Below, piece by piece: positions 1 through 7,465 of a stretch of 33,494 nucleotides of DNA. The stretch is from a virus. The position numbers and the translations under genes were made by a program. A model generated the notes under the pieces. That model ran no database searches. It had not been told where the DNA came from and saw nothing but the letters and a program-made list of their open reading frames with translations. Where the stretch lies: the IMG/VR virus record IMGVR_UViG_3300046810_000265, positions 1-33,494 of that record, one strand, 5' to 3'. The first letter of the stretch is position 1; every line of letters starts with the position of its first letter.

Positions 1-145
1 GCGACGTCACTGTGGTGCGCGCAATGCCCAATTGGCGGGCAAGCATTGCCACGCTCTCGCGAGCGTTGATTTGCAGGGCGGCGATTAGCTGACGATCGAT
101 TTCGTCGAGCACGGGCGGGCGGGTGTCGGGCAAGGAAGGCTCCAT
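1..145 (-). CDS. Lrp/AsnC-family transcriptional regulator, N-terminal part
   Basis: The reverse strand reads from an ATG at 145 off the left edge of the window, giving about 48 residues. They include DEIDRQLIAALQINARES and LARQLGIARTTV, the typical first helices and winged helix-turn-helix of Lrp/AsnC regulators, which bind DNA as oligomers and respond to amino acids through a C-terminal RAM domain (outside the window). The gene lies outside the prophage and is host chromosome. Its target cannot be inferred from this fragment. Confidence 0.8.
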   Translation of the reverse strand, partial: MEPSLPDTRPPVLDEIDRQLIAALQINARESVAMLARQLGIARTTVTS

Positions 146-290
146 AGGGCGCGGAACTTGGAGCGAGCATGTTACAGGCTCAACCGACGAGACGCTTGTG
201 GGCGGTAATCGAATGGTTGGCCAACGGGGCGCAAAGAGTGGAAAGAAAAATCCGCGTAATTGCGTGGATTTTTATGCGTTGGATTGACCG

Positions 291-1031
291 TTATCTGGCC
301 ATTCTGCGTAAGGCTTGATCGATAAGTTCGATCTGGAAGCGGTATCGGAGATTTACGCGTTTGAGCAATACCGCTCCTATTGAAAGTCCGAGTACCAAGG
401 CAATGATCATCAATAAGGCGCTATTACCCCAGTTTCCGCTCACAGGTCCGGCCAACAAGGTCTTACTGATCCAGGGGAAACCGCCGAATTTTTCCGCGCA
501 GACGTAGGCCGTTCCCAGCAGAGCAAGGGCTGCGGCTTTTTCTCCAAAAAACAGGGCGACACGCGCTTCTGCTCGATTGATTCTGAGTTCGAGCCAATAC
601 TTTGCATCTAGAAGTGCCACTTCCGAATGAGGTTGAAGTGAATCTACCAACGCATTTTCGTGCCTGACATCGGCAATCATGCTTTTCAAGGTGATGGTCT
701 CCCATCGGAAGAGCGCGTAGACCAGTGCGGCCATGGGTGTAAGCAGTGACAGCAAAGTAGATATTGTCGAGAAGAACACAAGATAGAGAGCCAGATATTT
801 GGCCTCTTCCGGCAGCGCAGTCTGCGACGTATGCCAGTAGGCCATGCCGGCAGCGACGGCCATCCCGGCACCGCCGAGAATGAGACACCAATTGGCAAAT
901 TTCTCCGCATTCACTTCGAGCCTGCTACGCCTTGCAGATGCCTTCAGGGGTCTGCATGTACTCAGCTGTTCAAGAACTTTGATGGTGTCGTCGATGTGTA
1001 TTTCTGGAAGTTCCTTTTCCATTACGCTCAT
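291..1031 (-). CDS. Multi-pass membrane protein of unknown function (host flank)
   Basis: A 246-residue protein with no recognised family. The start at 1031 is supported by a GGAG about nine bases upstream. It shows hydrophobic segments at roughly residues 45-65, 79-108 (long, perhaps a hairpin), 158-178 and 205-223, with a charged central part (about 110-155) rich in Glu, Arg and Asp and a basic C-terminal tail ending in RRMAR. It is probably an inner-membrane protein. It lies between the Lrp-type regulator and the tRNA remnant, outside the 45-bp repeat, so it belongs to the host chromosome rather than the prophage. No motif points to a catalytic function. Confidence 0.7.
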   Translation of the reverse strand: MSVMEKELPEIHIDDTIKVLEQLSTCRPLKASARRSRLEVNAEKFANWCLILGGAGMAVAAGMAYWHTSQTALPEEAKYLALYLVFFSTISTLLSLLTPMAALVYALFRWETITLKSMIADVRHENALVDSLQPHSEVALLDAKYWLELRINRAEARVALFFGEKAAALALLGTAYVCAEKFGGFPWISKTLLAGPVSGNWGNSALLMIIALVLGLSIGAVLLKRVNLRYRFQIELIDQALRRMAR

Positions 1032-1130
1032 TGCGTGCTCCGTCGCGATTGGATTTTACGTATGTCCCGCATGCACCACTCACATCCAGGTGGACGGGTT
1101 CGACTGAGTGGCTGACGAGACACAACAACA

Positions 1131-1163
1131 AAAAAGGCCTATGCCATCAAGCATAAGCCTTTG
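1131..1163 (-). terminator. Rho-independent terminator, original host tRNA terminator
   Basis: On the minus strand AAAGGCTTATGC and GCATAGGCCTTT pair around a short TTGAT loop, followed by a run of T. It sits immediately beyond the CCA end of the left tRNA fragment, exactly where the terminator of the minus-strand tRNA would have been before phage insertion. In the lysogen it is separated from the tRNA by about 32 kb. Confidence 0.75.
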
Positions 1164-1169
1164 TTTGTT

Positions 1170-1214
1170 TGGTGGGCCCACACGGACTTGAACCGTGGAC
1201 CAAAGGATTATGAG
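1170..1214. repeat. Left attachment repeat (attL core, tRNA 3' fragment)
   Basis: This 45-bp stretch, starting tggtgggccc and ending ggattatgag, is identical to 33368-33412. In the minus direction it is the 3' part of a tRNA from the anticodon loop to the encoded CCA. Past 1214 the tRNA sequence stops (ccccag here against tcctct at the right end), so this copy is a remnant created by integration. The repeat defines the left prophage boundary. Confidence 0.93.
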
Positions 1215-1310
1215 CCCCAGTCAGGGTAGCGTGTTCATTGGGCAAAACCAACAGAATTGACGGTTTGAGAATGTTTCTGTGCATATGTGCAGTAATGAAA
1301 CCTGCGTGAA

Positions 1311-1344
1311 TTGGACGTCCATTGGACGGAATGTATCCCGTCCA
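1311..1344. promoter_or_regulatory. Candidate integrase arm-type sites, left arm
   Basis: TTGGACG occurs at 1311-1317 and again at 1322-1328, 11 bp apart, followed by an inverted CGTCCA near 1339-1344. The same pair with the same 11-bp spacing is present at the other end of the prophage (33266 and 33277). Placement about 100 bp from each core repeat is what is known for arm-type sites of P2-like and lambda integrases. The assignment is inferred from symmetry. Confidence 0.55.
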
Positions 1345-1352
1345 TTACCGAT

Positions 1353-2372
1353 TCACTTCTTGATCATTGAGCGTTGCTGTCTCGTCATCATGTTGATGAT
1401 TTTTGCCGTACTTTTGTCGAGGGCTTTTTCTGTACCAAGCGACAACAGCAACACGGGTTGCTGACTTCGGCCCCGATTGACCATTAGGCGCCCGAGAAAT
1501 GCAGCGGCCCGGAGATTGTCCCTGAACTCCTGTCTCAGGCAACGCCTTATCCCGCCAGTCAAAAGGTCAGCTAGCTGAACACCGAAATCGCTTTTCGAGT
1601 CGATGAATTTAAGGTCTTCCCGGATCAATTTCTTGATGTCCAAAACGTCGCCCAGATCCACGTCAAGGTTGTAGTGGTCTCTGAGGTAGGTAGGCTTCTC
1701 CTTCTCTGGAAACTCATACCTTGTCATGTGGCTGTAATCGAAGCCTTCGACTCTTGGCATTGGGTCAGCAATGGACATGCTTTGTAGATAGGGAGGGCTG
1801 AGATTCTCGAACGCATCTTCGTACTCAGTTATTTTTTTCGGATCTTTTTGATCCACCCGCCAGACGAACGATCCAAGAGTCTCCGGGTTACTCTGGACGT
1901 AGTAAGTCATCGCTTGCGAGACGAGGTAATGCATCAGCCTAATTTGGCAGATGAACTGGATGTAGAGCTGATCTGAAAGTCTGAGTACCTGATCGGAGAT
2001 GTTCTGGACATCGTCTCGTAAGGTTTGATGGACCAGTTTATCTATGTGCTCTACAAGCCCCTGAGCGGACTTTTCTTTGTGAACACCTACAGCTTCAGGC
2101 GTGTTGAGATGAGCATCCGTGGCCAACGCAAATAGCGTGCAATTCAACTGAGCTAACCTGTTTAAAAGGCGAAAGTAGCTCATCTCGTCGCTAACCTTGC
2201 CAAACTTCAACTCGTCGTCCGGGCTAACCCCGTTCTCAGCTTTGAATTCATGAAGAGCGTGTTCGGCTGCGCCCATCGCTTCTTCCAAAATCACAACTGC
2301 GCCCACGGCGCTCCAAGCGTTGTGTTCCGGGGTGAAGGTGAACGATCCTGATTCATCGATAAAAATGTGCAT
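1353..2372 (-). CDS. DUF3800 domain protein (putative nuclease-fold cargo gene)
   Basis: A 339-residue protein. It opens with IDESG (D6, E7) followed by a hydrophobic strand, and near residues 259-275 carries SDFGVQLADLLTG; both are hallmarks of DUF3800, a family with a predicted RNase H-like fold in which the acidic residues would coordinate metal. The biochemical role of the family is not established, though members are common on mobile elements and next to defence genes. It is the outermost prophage gene on the left, directly inside the attachment repeat and divergent from the 330-residue gene at 2594. It is more AT-rich than the structural genes, which fits an acquired cargo gene. The family call is firm; the function is open. 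Confidence 0.85.
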   Translation of the reverse strand: MHIFIDESGSFTFTPEHNAWSAVGAVVILEEAMGAAEHALHEFKAENGVSPDDELKFGKVSDEMSYFRLLNRLAQLNCTLFALATDAHLNTPEAVGVHKEKSAQGLVEHIDKLVHQTLRDDVQNISDQVLRLSDQLYIQFICQIRLMHYLVSQAMTYYVQSNPETLGSFVWRVDQKDPKKITEYEDAFENLSPPYLQSMSIADPMPRVEGFDYSHMTRYEFPEKEKPTYLRDHYNLDVDLGDVLDIKKLIREDLKFIDSKSDFGVQLADLLTGGIRRCLRQEFRDNLRAAAFLGRLMVNRGRSQQPVLLLSLGTEKALDKSTAKIINMMTRQQRSMIKK

Positions 2373-2593
2373 TCCATTCCCACTACCAGTGGCCGGACAG
2401 ACCGTAGAGTTGAAATAGACGGTAGTCGAAAATTTGAGTGGACGAATCCCTTGGTGAAGTCTCTACAAATGTGGGAGCCTGTTGCTTCCTCCAGAACCAA
2501 CGTTGAACTCGCTGGGAGAAAATTTCCCAGTGTCTATAGCGGTAAGGTCTATCTTGTTCTTTTCACATGCTAAGCCGGAAAGGTAGGGATTCC
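2373..2593. promoter_or_regulatory. Divergent intergenic region between the two cargo genes
   Basis: About 220 bp separate the starts of the DUF3800 gene and the 330-residue gene, so both promoters should lie here. It contains AT-rich tracts near 2515-2570 that could hold -10 elements for the rightward gene. I see no convincing operator palindrome. A short GTGGGAGC near 2471 resembles part of a Pseudomonas REP element but lacks the second arm. Confidence 0.4.
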
Positions 2594-3586
2594 ATGACTG
2601 ATTTCTTTCAAGAAACACCTTCCGCCACCAAATGGGCAGAAGAAGCTGAGCAGCGCCACCAAGCTGGAATATTCGGAAAAATTATGCGAGCAGTGATCTG
2701 GGCGGATGTTCGCGGTTCAGATGGAGAACTGTTGGTCGCTGTCGATCCAGATAGACTGGTTGCACGGATAAATAGCAGTCCGTTTACCCTTCTTGAAGGT
2801 CACGATCCGGGTTGTCCAAAGGGAAAAATCTTGGAAAGTGCGTTATTCGAACACTCTGACGGTCGAAAATTTGTTGCTGCACTGCTGGGGTGTTATGCCG
2901 GTGGCGACGTTTTGAGTTTTCGTGAACTGGGCATAGATATAGATACGCCAGTCCCACCACCTGAGCGCCTTCCAGAACTCTCGGATGATGTACGAATCGA
3001 GATCGGAACAGATTCCAGGGAGGTGGATGAAGAATGGTTGGATCAAGTTACGAATGATCCGCCCGTCAGAATCAAGCGCACTGAGCGCTCGCACAACGCA
3101 GCAGACCCATTACACGAGCTGATTGTGGTCGGTCTTCCCTATGTATTCTTTGTCTGGAACCCGTTCGTGACAGCCATCGCTACGGAGGCCGGCAAGGCGT
3201 CCTATGCCGGAATCTATGCGTGGGTTCGAAGGTTGCTAAGCCGAATGGCGGATAGACGTAGTCCGATTCTCGATTTTCATTCACATAAGGACGGCTGCCA
3301 AGTGTCTTTTTTATTCAGAGGAAAGGACGAGAAAAAGCTTCACGAAGCCATGGATGCATTGGCTGGTGCGGCGGCTCAAGCGGCTAGATTAATTTCGCGG
3401 CTGAAGGCTCTGGGGAAAATAAGCCAGCAACTGGTTTATGAGTACGACAAAGAAAAGTGTCTATGGGCGCCGTCGTTTGTTTTATTGAATGATGATCGAA
3501 TCATCACTGACAACCTTGCTCTGATCGCAATTGAAAATCTTCCAACAGGTTTGAGTCTTGGTCTGAGTCGAAGCGATTCACTGTGA
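2594..3586 (+). CDS. Uncharacterised cargo protein, 330 residues
   Basis: I do not recognise a family. The chosen start is the ATG at 2594 with an AAAGGTAGGG stretch just upstream; a start at 2567 would add nine residues. Visible features: a mixed alpha/beta N-terminal part (about 1-120), an acidic linker with many Pro, Glu and Asp (about 115-170), one hydrophobic stretch around residues 175-191 (LIVVGLPYVFFVW) that could be a membrane segment or a buried strand, a basic region RRLLSRMADRR, then an Ala-rich helix (about 275-300) and a C-terminal part with LVYEYDKEKC. It is relatively AT-rich. It is divergent from the DUF3800 gene; the two may form a functional unit, but that is inference. Confidence 0.7.
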   Translation: MTDFFQETPSATKWAEEAEQRHQAGIFGKIMRAVIWADVRGSDGELLVAVDPDRLVARINSSPFTLLEGHDPGCPKGKILESALFEHSDGRKFVAALLGCYAGGDVLSFRELGIDIDTPVPPPERLPELSDDVRIEIGTDSREVDEEWLDQVTNDPPVRIKRTERSHNAADPLHELIVVGLPYVFFVWNPFVTAIATEAGKASYAGIYAWVRRLLSRMADRRSPILDFHSHKDGCQVSFLFRGKDEKKLHEAMDALAGAAAQAARLISRLKALGKISQQLVYEYDKEKCLWAPSFVLLNDDRIITDNLALIAIENLPTGLSLGLSRSDSL

Positions 3587-3737
3587 AATAGATTTGGTAA
3601 TGCATCAGGTTGCGGGAGACGCTACAGCTCAAGCATTTCTTGGGCTGTGGCTGTTTCCGAATGGAGAACAAAAATGTGGATTCAACACGTTTGATCGTTC
3701 TGGCTCGATTGGAAAAACTCGTGAAAACTTGCGCTTT

Positions 3738-4082
3738 CTAATTTTTCACCCAATGAAATCGGCACCTTTGTGCTCCCCCTCTTTCAGAACTGTCCCATCT
3801 CTCCGCGCAATTTGTTCTCCTTTTTTTGCAAAACCTTGCACTGCGTGCAACGGTCGATTTGCTCTTTAGACCCATAGCCCACCTAGCCGAAGTATTCGTT
3901 TGCACAACATTCGATTTTGCACAAAAAAACGACGTAGGCCCCGTCGGCGGGAGGGGGATAAGTGCTTTTTCGAAAGATTTTTTCTTTCTGCATAAGTTTT
4001 TGCAAACGCCTTCACCGGCGAACGTCCAGCCACATCCAGGCGAGGTACTGGGGTGAATGACGACCGCCAGTCGCTCTTTCAA
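3738..4082 (-). CDS. Possible small basic protein, doubtful
   Basis: The interval 3587-4108 has no clear gene. The longest plausible frame is this minus-strand one (114 residues from a TTG at 4082), rich in Cys, Lys, Arg and Ser, with PLPPTGPTSFF near the middle. The plus strand is also open in part (3594-3869 and 3826-4056) but looks less protein-like. There is no good ribosome binding site. The region has poly-T/poly-A tracts and GC-rich patches such as the one at 3940-3958, so it could instead be regulatory or encode a structured RNA. Treat as a placeholder. Confidence 0.25.
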   Translation of the reverse strand: MKERLAVVIHPSTSPGCGWTFAGEGVCKNLCRKKKSFEKALIPLPPTGPTSFFCAKSNVVQTNTSARWAMGLKSKSTVARSARFCKKRRTNCAERWDSSERGGAQRCRFHWVKN

Positions 4083-4108
4083 TGCGGACAGTGAGTGGTA
4101 CCGATATA

Positions 4109-4124
4109 CTGTCTATGCATACAG
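4109..4124. promoter_or_regulatory. LexA (SOS) box
   Basis: CTGTCTATGCATACAG matches the LexA consensus CTG-N10-CAG with an AT-rich alternating centre, and lies in an extended palindrome (atactg...cagtat). It is 28 bp upstream of the ATG at 4152 and overlaps the likely promoter, so LexA should repress the two-gene operon that follows and DNA damage should release it. Confidence 0.8.
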
Positions 4125-4151
4125 TATATTGAGCATTATAGGCGCCCGCGT

Positions 4152-4403
4152 ATGACCAGACATTTCTCAGCGACTGTTACCGATAAAACCTCAGCGATGT
4201 CGCATTGGCAAATGATGCTGCGCGACGATGTGGCCCTGCTGGCAATGCCAGGCGCGCACCATAAGGCTTTGCTTAAGCAGGCCCATGCGCTGCACCAGGA
4301 TCAGTTAATCGATGATGGCGATCTAAGCGACTTGTTAGAGTTCGCGGACGCCGCGCTGGCTTTCGCTGTGGAAACCATGCTCGACATCAAGTGCGACGAA
4401 TAA
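4152..4403 (+). CDS. SOS-controlled small protein 1 (candidate antirepressor operon)
   Basis: An 83-residue, largely helical, acidic protein without a family I recognise; it contains LRDDVALLAMPGAHHKALL and a Leu/Asp-rich second half (DDGDLSDLLEFADAAL). The ATG at 4152 follows the LexA box directly; the ribosome binding site is weak (AGGCG). It forms an operon with the next gene, nine bases downstream. Placement in a P2-type prophage with a short, non-cleavable repressor suggests a role in SOS induction like coliphage 186 Tum, but there is no visible sequence likeness to support this, only context. Confidence 0.7.
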   Translation: MTRHFSATVTDKTSAMSHWQMMLRDDVALLAMPGAHHKALLKQAHALHQDQLIDDGDLSDLLEFADAALAFAVETMLDIKCDE

Positions 4404-4412
4404 GGGGCAGAC

Positions 4413-4709
4413 GTGTATCTGTTGGTAACCCCGATGCGAGTTCGCGGTGTCGCTCTCACAATCAAAGAACGGATCCGCTATCGTGCCAGCAGGGTCAACG
4501 TGATGGTGAGTTCGACAGTCAGTCAAGAACTCGGCAGGGCAACGAACGTCGCCCGTGCTGTTGTGGGCATGCCGTCAGATCCGGATGCGCTGCCGCCACT
4601 GATGGACGCCACTCTGGCCGGAATGTCTGTACAGGGATTCGTTCTGAGCGGCATTGAGTATATTGACGGTTGCTCTTACGCGCAGTCTTGGTGGTGCCGA
4701 GAAGGGTAA
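4413..4709 (+). CDS. SOS-controlled small protein 2
   Basis: A 98-residue protein starting at GTG 4413, with AAGGGG about eight bases upstream. It has a basic N-terminal part (MRVRGVALTIKERIRYRASRV in outline), a central Ser/Ala-rich stretch and a C-terminus ending in SWWCREG. No known family. It is co-transcribed with the preceding gene under the LexA box, so it should be made during the SOS response. The sequence from 4710 to the terminator at 4865 has no convincing gene. Confidence 0.65.
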   Translation: MYLLVTPMRVRGVALTIKERIRYRASRVNVMVSSTVSQELGRATNVARAVVGMPSDPDALPPLMDATLAGMSVQGFVLSGIEYIDGCSYAQSWWCREG

Positions 4710-4864
4710 CCCTGCTGTGTTACGTGTCGCCGAACTGTGCGCTTGAGAATGGCTGCAATTTCGAACTATTGGATAACAATCTGCGTTACGTCGTATCGAA
4801 TGTGCTGCGCGTTGGGCGAGGGACCAAGTTGGTTAACAAGGCGCAAGATTAACTACAGCTCAGA

Positions 4865-4896
4865 AAAAAACAGGGGCCAAATGGCCCCTGTTTTTT
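4865..4896. terminator. Strong, near-symmetrical Rho-independent terminator
   Basis: CAGGGGCC and GGCCCCTG form a perfect 8-bp GC-rich stem with an AAAT loop, flanked by A6-7 on the left and T6 on the right. It should stop the rightward SOS operon and could also work leftward. It could therefore also limit transcription leaving the tail operon. Confidence 0.9.
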
Positions 4897-5561
4897 ACAC
4901 ACAATTACAGCTGCTGAATGATTTTGAACAAGCGGACAGACCAATACGCAGCCTGCAATGCTCGAATCAATTCTTCAGGAATGAATCGAATGAATGACTT
5001 CATTTGATAAAACCTCTGAACCAAGTGGGTCTGCGCATTTACATATAGATTGCGCAGTGCATACCACTCACCTAGTAACGTTCCACCGAGAAAAGCGGAC
5101 GGGAGTCGGGTAAATCCGATCTCCTATAGAGCGTCGACGAAGGAACGATTTCCCTACGTCTAACTCCATGATTGCGTCCTGCCATGCTTGACGGGTTCGT
5201 CACTTGTCCATAGCCTCAGAGGTCTGACGCTTCAAAGGTATGTCTTGGTGAGCAGATGAAGTGACTCTACCATAGGTAAGTTGCTTCCTTTCAATCAAGA
5301 ATTTCCCCCCTCAAGCCCGCACCCTGTGCGGGCTTGTTGTTTCCGGACGGGTTTACGGACGCAAGTGTAATACAGTTCTCGCGCACAGAGCGCAGTCCAC
5401 GCGGGTTTGCCCGAACCAACCGTATTTTTCTAAAAACTCTCAACGTTTGATACAAATTCGTCGCACAGTCTGTCTCATCCGACGAACGGTCATGCGTTGC
5501 TTAAAAAACGCACAGAATTTGAAGTTAGTTGCACTGGATTTCGTCAGCCTAATTCACCTTC
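4897..5561. other. Non-coding interval downstream of the late operon
   Basis: No reading frame here looks like a gene on either strand. The only clear element is a hairpin at 5312-5336 (listed separately). The stretch is moderately AT-rich. A small RNA gene cannot be excluded, but I see no definite promoter-terminator pair. Confidence 0.5.
5312..5336 (+). terminator. Hairpin, probable terminator
   Basis: CAAGCCCGCA and TGCGGGCTTG form a perfect 10-bp stem with a CCCTG loop, followed by TTGTTTCC. The T tract is on the plus side only, so it most likely ends a rightward transcript. No gene is recognisable between it and the terminator at 4896. Confidence 0.6.
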
Positions 5562-5599
5562 GGATATCTTTAGATAACTTTCGATAGCTAGAGATATCC
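5562..5599. repeat. Long inverted repeat / stem-loop
   Basis: GGATATCTTTAG and CTAGAGATATCC are complementary over 11 of 12 positions with a 14-base spacer. The element is AT-rich and directly precedes the decamer array at 5621. It could be a protein-binding dyad or an mRNA 3' stem-loop for the late operon; it lacks a T run and is not a standard terminator. Confidence 0.65.
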
Positions 5600-5620
5600 T
5601 TGGCAAACACGAAACAACGC

Positions 5621-5720
5621 TAAGCAACTCAATGCAACTCAAAGCAACTCAAAGCAACTCAATGCAACTCAATGCAACTCAATGCGACTCTGCGGAAGTC
5701 TGCGGAAGTCTGCGGAAGTC
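5621..5720. repeat. Tandem decamer array, ten units
   Basis: Ten 10-bp units lie exactly head to tail: seven variants of AANGCAACTC (one with GCGACTC), then three identical TGCGGAAGTC. The following 70 bp carry decayed traces (agtctg, gtaagtc, gtaactc). Period 10 is close to one helical turn, so a protein bound to each unit would face the same side of DNA. It lies between the end of the late operon (5814) and the SOS operon. Function unknown; minisatellite slippage is the plain alternative. Confidence 0.85.
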
Positions 5721-5813
5721 TGGGATAAGACTACGTAATTCCACGTGAGTCTGAGTAGGTCTGGGGTAAGTCAACGTAACTCGACTTAGCGACTGAAACG
5801 AAAAAACCGTGAA

Positions 5814-6788
5814 TTATCCAAAAGTCACTGGCTTGAGGATTTCTGCTAGCAAGCTCGCCTGCGTTGCCGCTCCCACAAATGTCGCCGAGTTCGAGGGAAC
5901 TGGACTCGGCCCATGCGTATGCGCAGCCAGTTGCGCGTTCATCTCCTGGAGCAGATCGAGCGTATCGCACACGACTTTGAACAAATTCACTGCGTCAGAC
6001 CCGATCCAGTTTTTCGGCGCCTGCATCCGCTGGCTGACTCCGGCCACGCTCTCACGCAAGCCTTCGATCCGTTCCTGCATGTCCCCACCCACCGTGGCGT
6101 TGTGCTTTTGGCCAACTACCACGTTCAAATCCCGCCCGGTTGCCTGGTGCAGATCGTCCACCGCCGCCAAGCTCGCGGATCCGCCCGATAGCAACTTCAA
6201 CGCGCCCAGCGCCTCGATCTTTTTCACACCACCCACCGTCTCGGTCGAGTGGTCATCGATCGTCTGCGTATGGCTCTGGAACTGCTCGCGGTTGTCGAGG
6301 GCTTCAACTTCGCGCTCGATCGCTTGATCGCGGATCTTGCCATCGGTCTGGCGCAACCAATTCCCATCGGCGTCAACGCGCTGCTGGGCCGTGCCGCTTT
6401 GCTGCCACACTTGATCGCCTTTCGGCACCTTGGGCATGCTCAGGCCGTGCGGCAAGATCGATTGGATGTAGGGCTTGTTCGGCATCCCGTAGGCGAAGCA
6501 CACCACCACGCGCGTTCCTTCCTCGGGAAAGGCGTAGATGCCCATTTCCTCGCCACCGGTAGGCAGTGGCAGAGGAACGCCAGTGAGCGGCGGCATGGCC
6601 TGATCCGGCGCATCGTCGGGGCCGAGAACTACAATGTCCACGGCGTAGCGCGGGCGAAAGTCGTCGCAGATACCCGCGTCCGCCGGCGCGTCGGCCACGG
6701 CGGTGACCTGGGCGAAGCGCGGTAGGTGATAGCCACCGGTGAGTTCGGGAAATTGGCGCTCTACTGCGCGGCGAATTGCGTCTTCCAT
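5814..6788 (-). CDS. Baseplate spike protein, P2 gpV / Mu gp45 type
   Basis: A 324-residue protein. An N-terminal part (about 55-130) has the OB-fold pattern of phage spikes (FPEEGTRVVVCFAYGMPNKPYIQSIL); the middle (about 165-255) is repetitive and beta-rich (QSHTQTIDDHSTETVGG, VVVGQKHNATVGGD), as in triple-stranded helical shafts. Near residues 290-292 it has HTHG, the HxH motif that in P2 gpV and Mu gp45 binds an iron ion at the needle apex. It should form the trimer that punctures the outer membrane. It is longer than P2 gpV (211 residues). It is the last gene of the late operon and overlaps the hub gene by 28 bp. Its 3' end contains a REP-like sequence (see findings). Confidence 0.85.
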   Translation of the reverse strand: MEDAIRRAVERQFPELTGGYHLPRFAQVTAVADAPADAGICDDFRPRYAVDIVVLGPDDAPDQAMPPLTGVPLPLPTGGEEMGIYAFPEEGTRVVVCFAYGMPNKPYIQSILPHGLSMPKVPKGDQVWQQSGTAQQRVDADGNWLRQTDGKIRDQAIEREVEALDNREQFQSHTQTIDDHSTETVGGVKKIEALGALKLLSGGSASLAAVDDLHQATGRDLNVVVGQKHNATVGGDMQERIEGLRESVAGVSQRMQAPKNWIGSDAVNLFKVVCDTLDLLQEMNAQLAAHTHGPSPVPSNSATFVGAATQASLLAEILKPVTFG

Positions 6789-7465
6789 CGGATGGCCATC
6801 TGGTCATTGGCGAGCGCCACGCTGGTGACGCGCTCGCCGGTGTTGATCGTTGCACCTGGTCGCAACCCGGGAAGGGCCGCGACCATTGCGCTCTGGTTGC
6901 CCTGGTAGCCGTCGAACAGCTCCGTGGGGATTTGCAGTGGCGCACGTGCGCCGAAAAAACTGTCGGCCCAACTGCCGGCGAACACTTCGCCATTGCCCAG
7001 CTGGTGCCAGGTGAAGTCGGGAATGCCGAACACACGGGCCAGACTGTCCATTGCTTGGTAGCCGGCGGCGAGGTTGTAGAAATACGGCGTCTTCACACTG
7101 GCGTAAGGCCGATCCGGAACGCGGAAGCGCAGGCCGGTCTGCTCGCTGATCTCGGCCAGCACGGCGCGCAGATCAACGTGACGCAGGTTCATCGGCAGCG
7201 GGTTGGCCAGCACGGCGGCAAGCTCTCGGCAGAACAGCACCTGCTCGACCGCGTTGGCGGCGGTGCAGCGTTCGACGTAGCCGATAAAGTGCCGTTGCAG
7301 CGTGCCTTCGTTGTAGCCGATATCCAGCGTTACCAGACCTTTCAGCGTTACGGCGGACTGCACCGTAAAGTTCGCCCGGCCGGGGCTGGTGGCGTCCAGT
7401 CGTACGTCCTCCTTGATCAGCTCGATCGGCGCGCCGTTGATGGTCAACACCTTGTGCAGTTTCAC
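6761..7465 (-). CDS. Baseplate hub protein, gpD / gp44-like
   Basis: A 234-residue protein beginning at a GTG that overlaps the upstream stop by four bases (GTGA). It shows the hub pattern: a first beta domain (about 1-90, with LDIGYNEGTLQRHFIGYVERC), a segment PLPMNLRHVDLRAVLAEISEQTGLRFRVP typical of phage late control D / hub proteins, and a C-terminal beta domain. It is known from the family that such proteins form the trimeric hub on which the spike sits. It is shorter than P2 gpD (387), but the immediate spike neighbour agrees with the call. Confidence 0.75.
   Translation of the reverse strand: MKLHKVLTINGAPIELIKEDVRLDATSPGRANFTVQSAVTLKGLVTLDIGYNEGTLQRHFIGYVERCTAANAVEQVLFCRELAAVLANPLPMNLRHVDLRAVLAEISEQTGLRFRVPDRPYASVKTPYFYNLAAGYQAMDSLARVFGIPDFTWHQLGNGEVFAGSWADSFFGARAPLQIPTELFDGYQGNQSAMVAALPGLRPGATINTGERVTSVALANDQMAIRWKTQFAAQ

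Noticed and set aside
1170-1214. A second tRNA gene at the left end
   Set aside because: Only the 3' part from the anticodon to CCA is present; the 5' half does not pair or match, so it is an attachment remnant.
2466-2492. REP element between the cargo genes
   Set aside because: Only one arm (GTGGGAGC) is recognisable; the complementary arm is missing.
4737-4997. Plus-strand reading frame across the 4865-4896 terminator
   Set aside because: It reads through a perfect Rho-independent terminator and has no ribosome binding site or protein-like pattern.
5621-5720. CRISPR array
   Set aside because: The units are 10 bp, directly adjacent and without spacers, and no cas genes are present.
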